A stretch of 8,396 nt of DNA from Oribacterium sp. UBA3737 (GTDB lineage Bacteria; Bacillota_A; Clostridia; Lachnospirales; Lachnospiraceae): NCBI GenBank assembly GCA_002371295.1, contig DFGZ01000274.1:1-8396 (forward strand), read 5' to 3'. Shown here piece after piece: positions 6,997 to 8,396 of this stretch; the first letter of the stretch is position 1, and each line of letters opens with the position of its first letter. The notes beneath the pieces were generated by a model. It did not search any database. It was not told the origin of the DNA and saw only the letters and a program-made list of their open reading frames with translations. The translations under genes and the position numbers were made by a program.

Positions 6997-7659
6997 TCAA
7001 TCCTTCCATGTGTAATACCATGTGGTAGTAACAGGATATCTGTCCCCTCTATGGAATTTGCATGTTACTTCAAGTTTCTCTCCCGTTTGTCCTTCCGGAA
7101 ATTGTGCCTTCAGCTTCCACTCATAGGAGCCATCACGGCAGTTATAGTATTTAGGCTCATCGTCTATTACATTATCCCAGGATTTGGTGTAATTGGTTGG
7201 CCAGTGACCATCATTAAAGTGATAGTCTATGTATCCCATCTCAAGGAGTCCCCAGACTCCCGGATCTGCTACAACATTCTCTGCATAAACCTTCATATCC
7301 ACGGTGGTGAATTCTTCGGGGTACAGATACGTCGGAATGTTTGTACATTCACCGATGGCGGTATAGTGCGCATATTCATCAGTCTTATGCCAGGTATAGT
7401 CGATTATGTATCGGCCACCTTCATCTATGTCCTTATACTCATATTTCCATGTTTTATATACATCACTTTCACCATCCATCACTTCATGTGTCGTGTCCGT
7501 CAGCACCCAGCAGTGCGAAGGTTCTGCATCTTTCTTCTTGAAACTATTCCATATGTCTCCCTGCTTTAAACCGGCTGCAAATGCAAAATTGCTCACTAAA
7601 AGAGCAATGATCAAATTGATTGCCGCCATAACAAATAGTTTACATTTCTTACCAGTCAT
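6997..7659 (-). CDS. Exported aromatic-rich protein of unknown function
   Basis: I do not recognise this 220-residue protein. Its N-terminus is a clear signal peptide: MTGKKCK, hydrophobic core about 8-22, then NFAFAAG with a likely cut near residue 28 or 29. There is no lipobox, and no sortase motif or C-terminal membrane segment. The mature part is unusually rich in Trp (ten) and Tyr and is probably beta-strand rich. It has four Cys (50, 105, 174, 200), an even number that would allow two disulfides outside the cell. AAGGAGG lies 6 nt before the ATG, so translation should be efficient and the start is secure. It lies upstream of the repeat-bearing exported gene, likely in one transcript. 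A free extracellular or wall-associated role is inferred only from the signal peptide. Confidence 0.72.
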   Translation of the reverse strand: MTGKKCKLFVMAAINLIIALLVSNFAFAAGLKQGDIWNSFKKKDAEPSHCWVLTDTTHEVMDGESDVYKTWKYEYKDIDEGGRYIIDYTWHKTDEYAHYTAIGECTNIPTYLYPEEFTTVDMKVYAENVVADPGVWGLLEMGYIDYHFNDGHWPTNYTKSWDNVIDDEPKYYNCRDGSYEWKLKAQFPEGQTGEKLEVTCKFHRGDRYPVTTTWYYTWKD

Positions 7660-7809
7660 AAAAGGCCTCCTTGTAATTTAAAAATACAACCTCCGTGTTC
7701 TATGGCTACAGATATGTTCGTATCATCAAATGGTGCAAAGTACTGCTAACCCATCTGCTTTTTATATCGACAAACCGAAGAGATCTAATAAATGATTTTT
7801 AAATGGAAC
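7660..7809 (-). other. Spacer upstream of the exported gene pair
   Basis: This 150-bp AT-rich spacer holds the ribosome binding site of the 220-residue gene and presumably its promoter. The best -10 candidate on the minus strand is TATAAA (7761-7766), but its -35 region (ATTAGA, 7784-7789) is poor. A second GGAGG near 7690 leads to no usable reading frame. No repeat or RNA gene was seen. Confidence 0.3.
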
Positions 7810-7839
7810 AAAGGAAGCCGGCTCACGCCGGCTTCCTTT
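7810..7839 (-). terminator. Strong hairpin terminator after nifJ
   Basis: A perfect 13-bp stem, AAAGGAAGCCGGC (7810-7822) with GCCGGCTTCCTTT (7827-7839), encloses a 4-nt loop. Read on the minus strand the loop is GTGA, a stable GNRA tetraloop, and the stem ends in TTCCTTT followed by GTTCCATTT. It lies 22 bp after the nifJ stop. The U-tract is interrupted, but stem strength and position make a terminator the best reading. It separates nifJ from the exported pair. Confidence 0.85.
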
Positions 7840-7861
7840 AAAAGATGCTTATTATCTTATA

Positions 7862-8396
7862 TTAGTTGTTGTAAAGATCGTTCAGCTTCTTAAGATGCTC
7901 ATATCTAGCCTCTGACTCAGCCTGGTTCTTCTCATCGAGTGCCTTAGCTCTCTCAGGGTTCTTGAGACCAAGTGAAAGGTAACGAACCTCGCCCTTAAGG
8001 AAGTCCTGATATCCTTCGAAGTTAGGCTCCTTAGAGTCAAGAGTGAACTTCTTGTCTCCGCCGTTAGGGTTGAATCTGAAGTTGTTCCAGTAACCTGTTG
8101 TAAGAGCAAGCTTCTCCTCTTCCATAGCCTTAGCCATGCCCTTCTTGATACCATGGTTGATACATGGAGCATAAGCAATGATAAGTGATGGACCTGGGTA
8201 TGCCTCAGCCTCTGTAATAGCCTTAACTGTCTGAGCCATATCGCCACCCATGTTGATATGTGCAACGTATACATAACCGTAAGACATCGCAATACCAGGG
8301 AGATCCTTCTTACCTGTCTCCTTACCGCCTGCAGCGAACTGAGCTACAGCACCGGTAGGTGTTGACTTAGATGACTGTCCACCTGTATTTGAGTAA
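7862..8396 (-). CDS. nifJ: Pyruvate:ferredoxin (flavodoxin) oxidoreductase, C-terminal part
   Basis: Anaerobic enzyme that converts pyruvate and CoA to acetyl-CoA and CO2 and passes electrons to ferredoxin. Only the last 177 codons are inside the window; the frame is open through the right edge, so no start is visible (the Met at 8287 is internal). The first residues, YSNTGGQSSKSTPTGAVAQF, are the highly conserved thiamine-diphosphate domain segment of single-chain PFOR (about 1180 residues). Further on, SYGYVYVAHINMGGD and YAPCINHGI follow; the Cys in APC is expected to bind the [4Fe-4S] cluster nearest the cofactor. The protein ends in a charged tail, LKKLNDLYNN. A strong hairpin follows the stop. 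nifJ is also the name used for non-nitrogen-fixing homologues. Confidence 0.96.
   Translation of the reverse strand, partial: YSNTGGQSSKSTPTGAVAQFAAGGKETGKKDLPGIAMSYGYVYVAHINMGGDMAQTVKAITEAEAYPGPSLIIAYAPCINHGIKKGMAKAMEEEKLALTTGYWNNFRFNPNGGDKKFTLDSKEPNFEGYQDFLKGEVRYLSLGLKNPERAKALDEKNQAESEARYEHLKKLNDLYNN

Noticed and set aside
7051..7569. Plus-strand open frame of 172 codons, hydrophobic, as a possible membrane protein
   Set aside because: It is antisense to the 220-residue exported gene, which has a strong ribosome binding site and a proper signal peptide; hydrophobicity comes from reading aromatic and acidic codons backwards.

Overview
The window is chromosomal DNA from a low- to mid-GC Gram-positive anaerobe, most likely a Lachnospiraceae member such as a Butyrivibrio- or Roseburia-like clostridium. 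Three things point there: a single-chain pyruvate:ferredoxin oxidoreductase, a lipoprotein-type branched-chain amino acid binding protein with a long Ser/Ala/Gly linker, and the gene order der-plsY-gpsA, which is frequent in Clostridia. The family is an inference. All genes lie on the minus strand, so transcription runs from high to low coordinates.

Right end (8396 to about 7800): the last 177 codons of nifJ (PFOR), closed by a 13-bp terminator hairpin at 7810-7839. Next (7660 to 6392): two small exported proteins with good ribosome binding sites. One is an aromatic-rich 220-residue protein of unknown function with four Cys after the signal peptide. The other is a 178-residue protein ending in short cell-wall/choline-binding-type repeats. 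They look like a two-gene unit and are the least familiar part of the window.

Middle (6221 to 3080): der (double-GTPase ribosome assembly factor), plsY (acyl-phosphate:glycerol-3-phosphate acyltransferase) and gpsA (glycerol-3-phosphate dehydrogenase). der and plsY overlap by 4 nt. GpsA makes the glycerol-3-phosphate that PlsY acylates, so the pair supplies the start of phospholipid synthesis. The 155-bp plsY-gpsA gap is full of inverted repeats, and der is preceded by an 8-bp GC-rich inverted repeat.

Left end (3002 to 1): a branched-chain amino acid ABC uptake operon, livK-livH-livM, with livM cut by the window edge and livG/livF presumably beyond it. A sigma-A-like promoter precedes livK, followed by a leader of about 250 nt with several hairpins. 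A clear intrinsic terminator lies between livK and livH. It probably lets the binding protein be made in excess over the permeases.

No rRNA, tRNA, CRISPR array, insertion sequence or phage gene was seen. Most of the window is ordinary core metabolism. The points worth a second look are the exported pair, the livK leader and the inverted repeats before gpsA and der.
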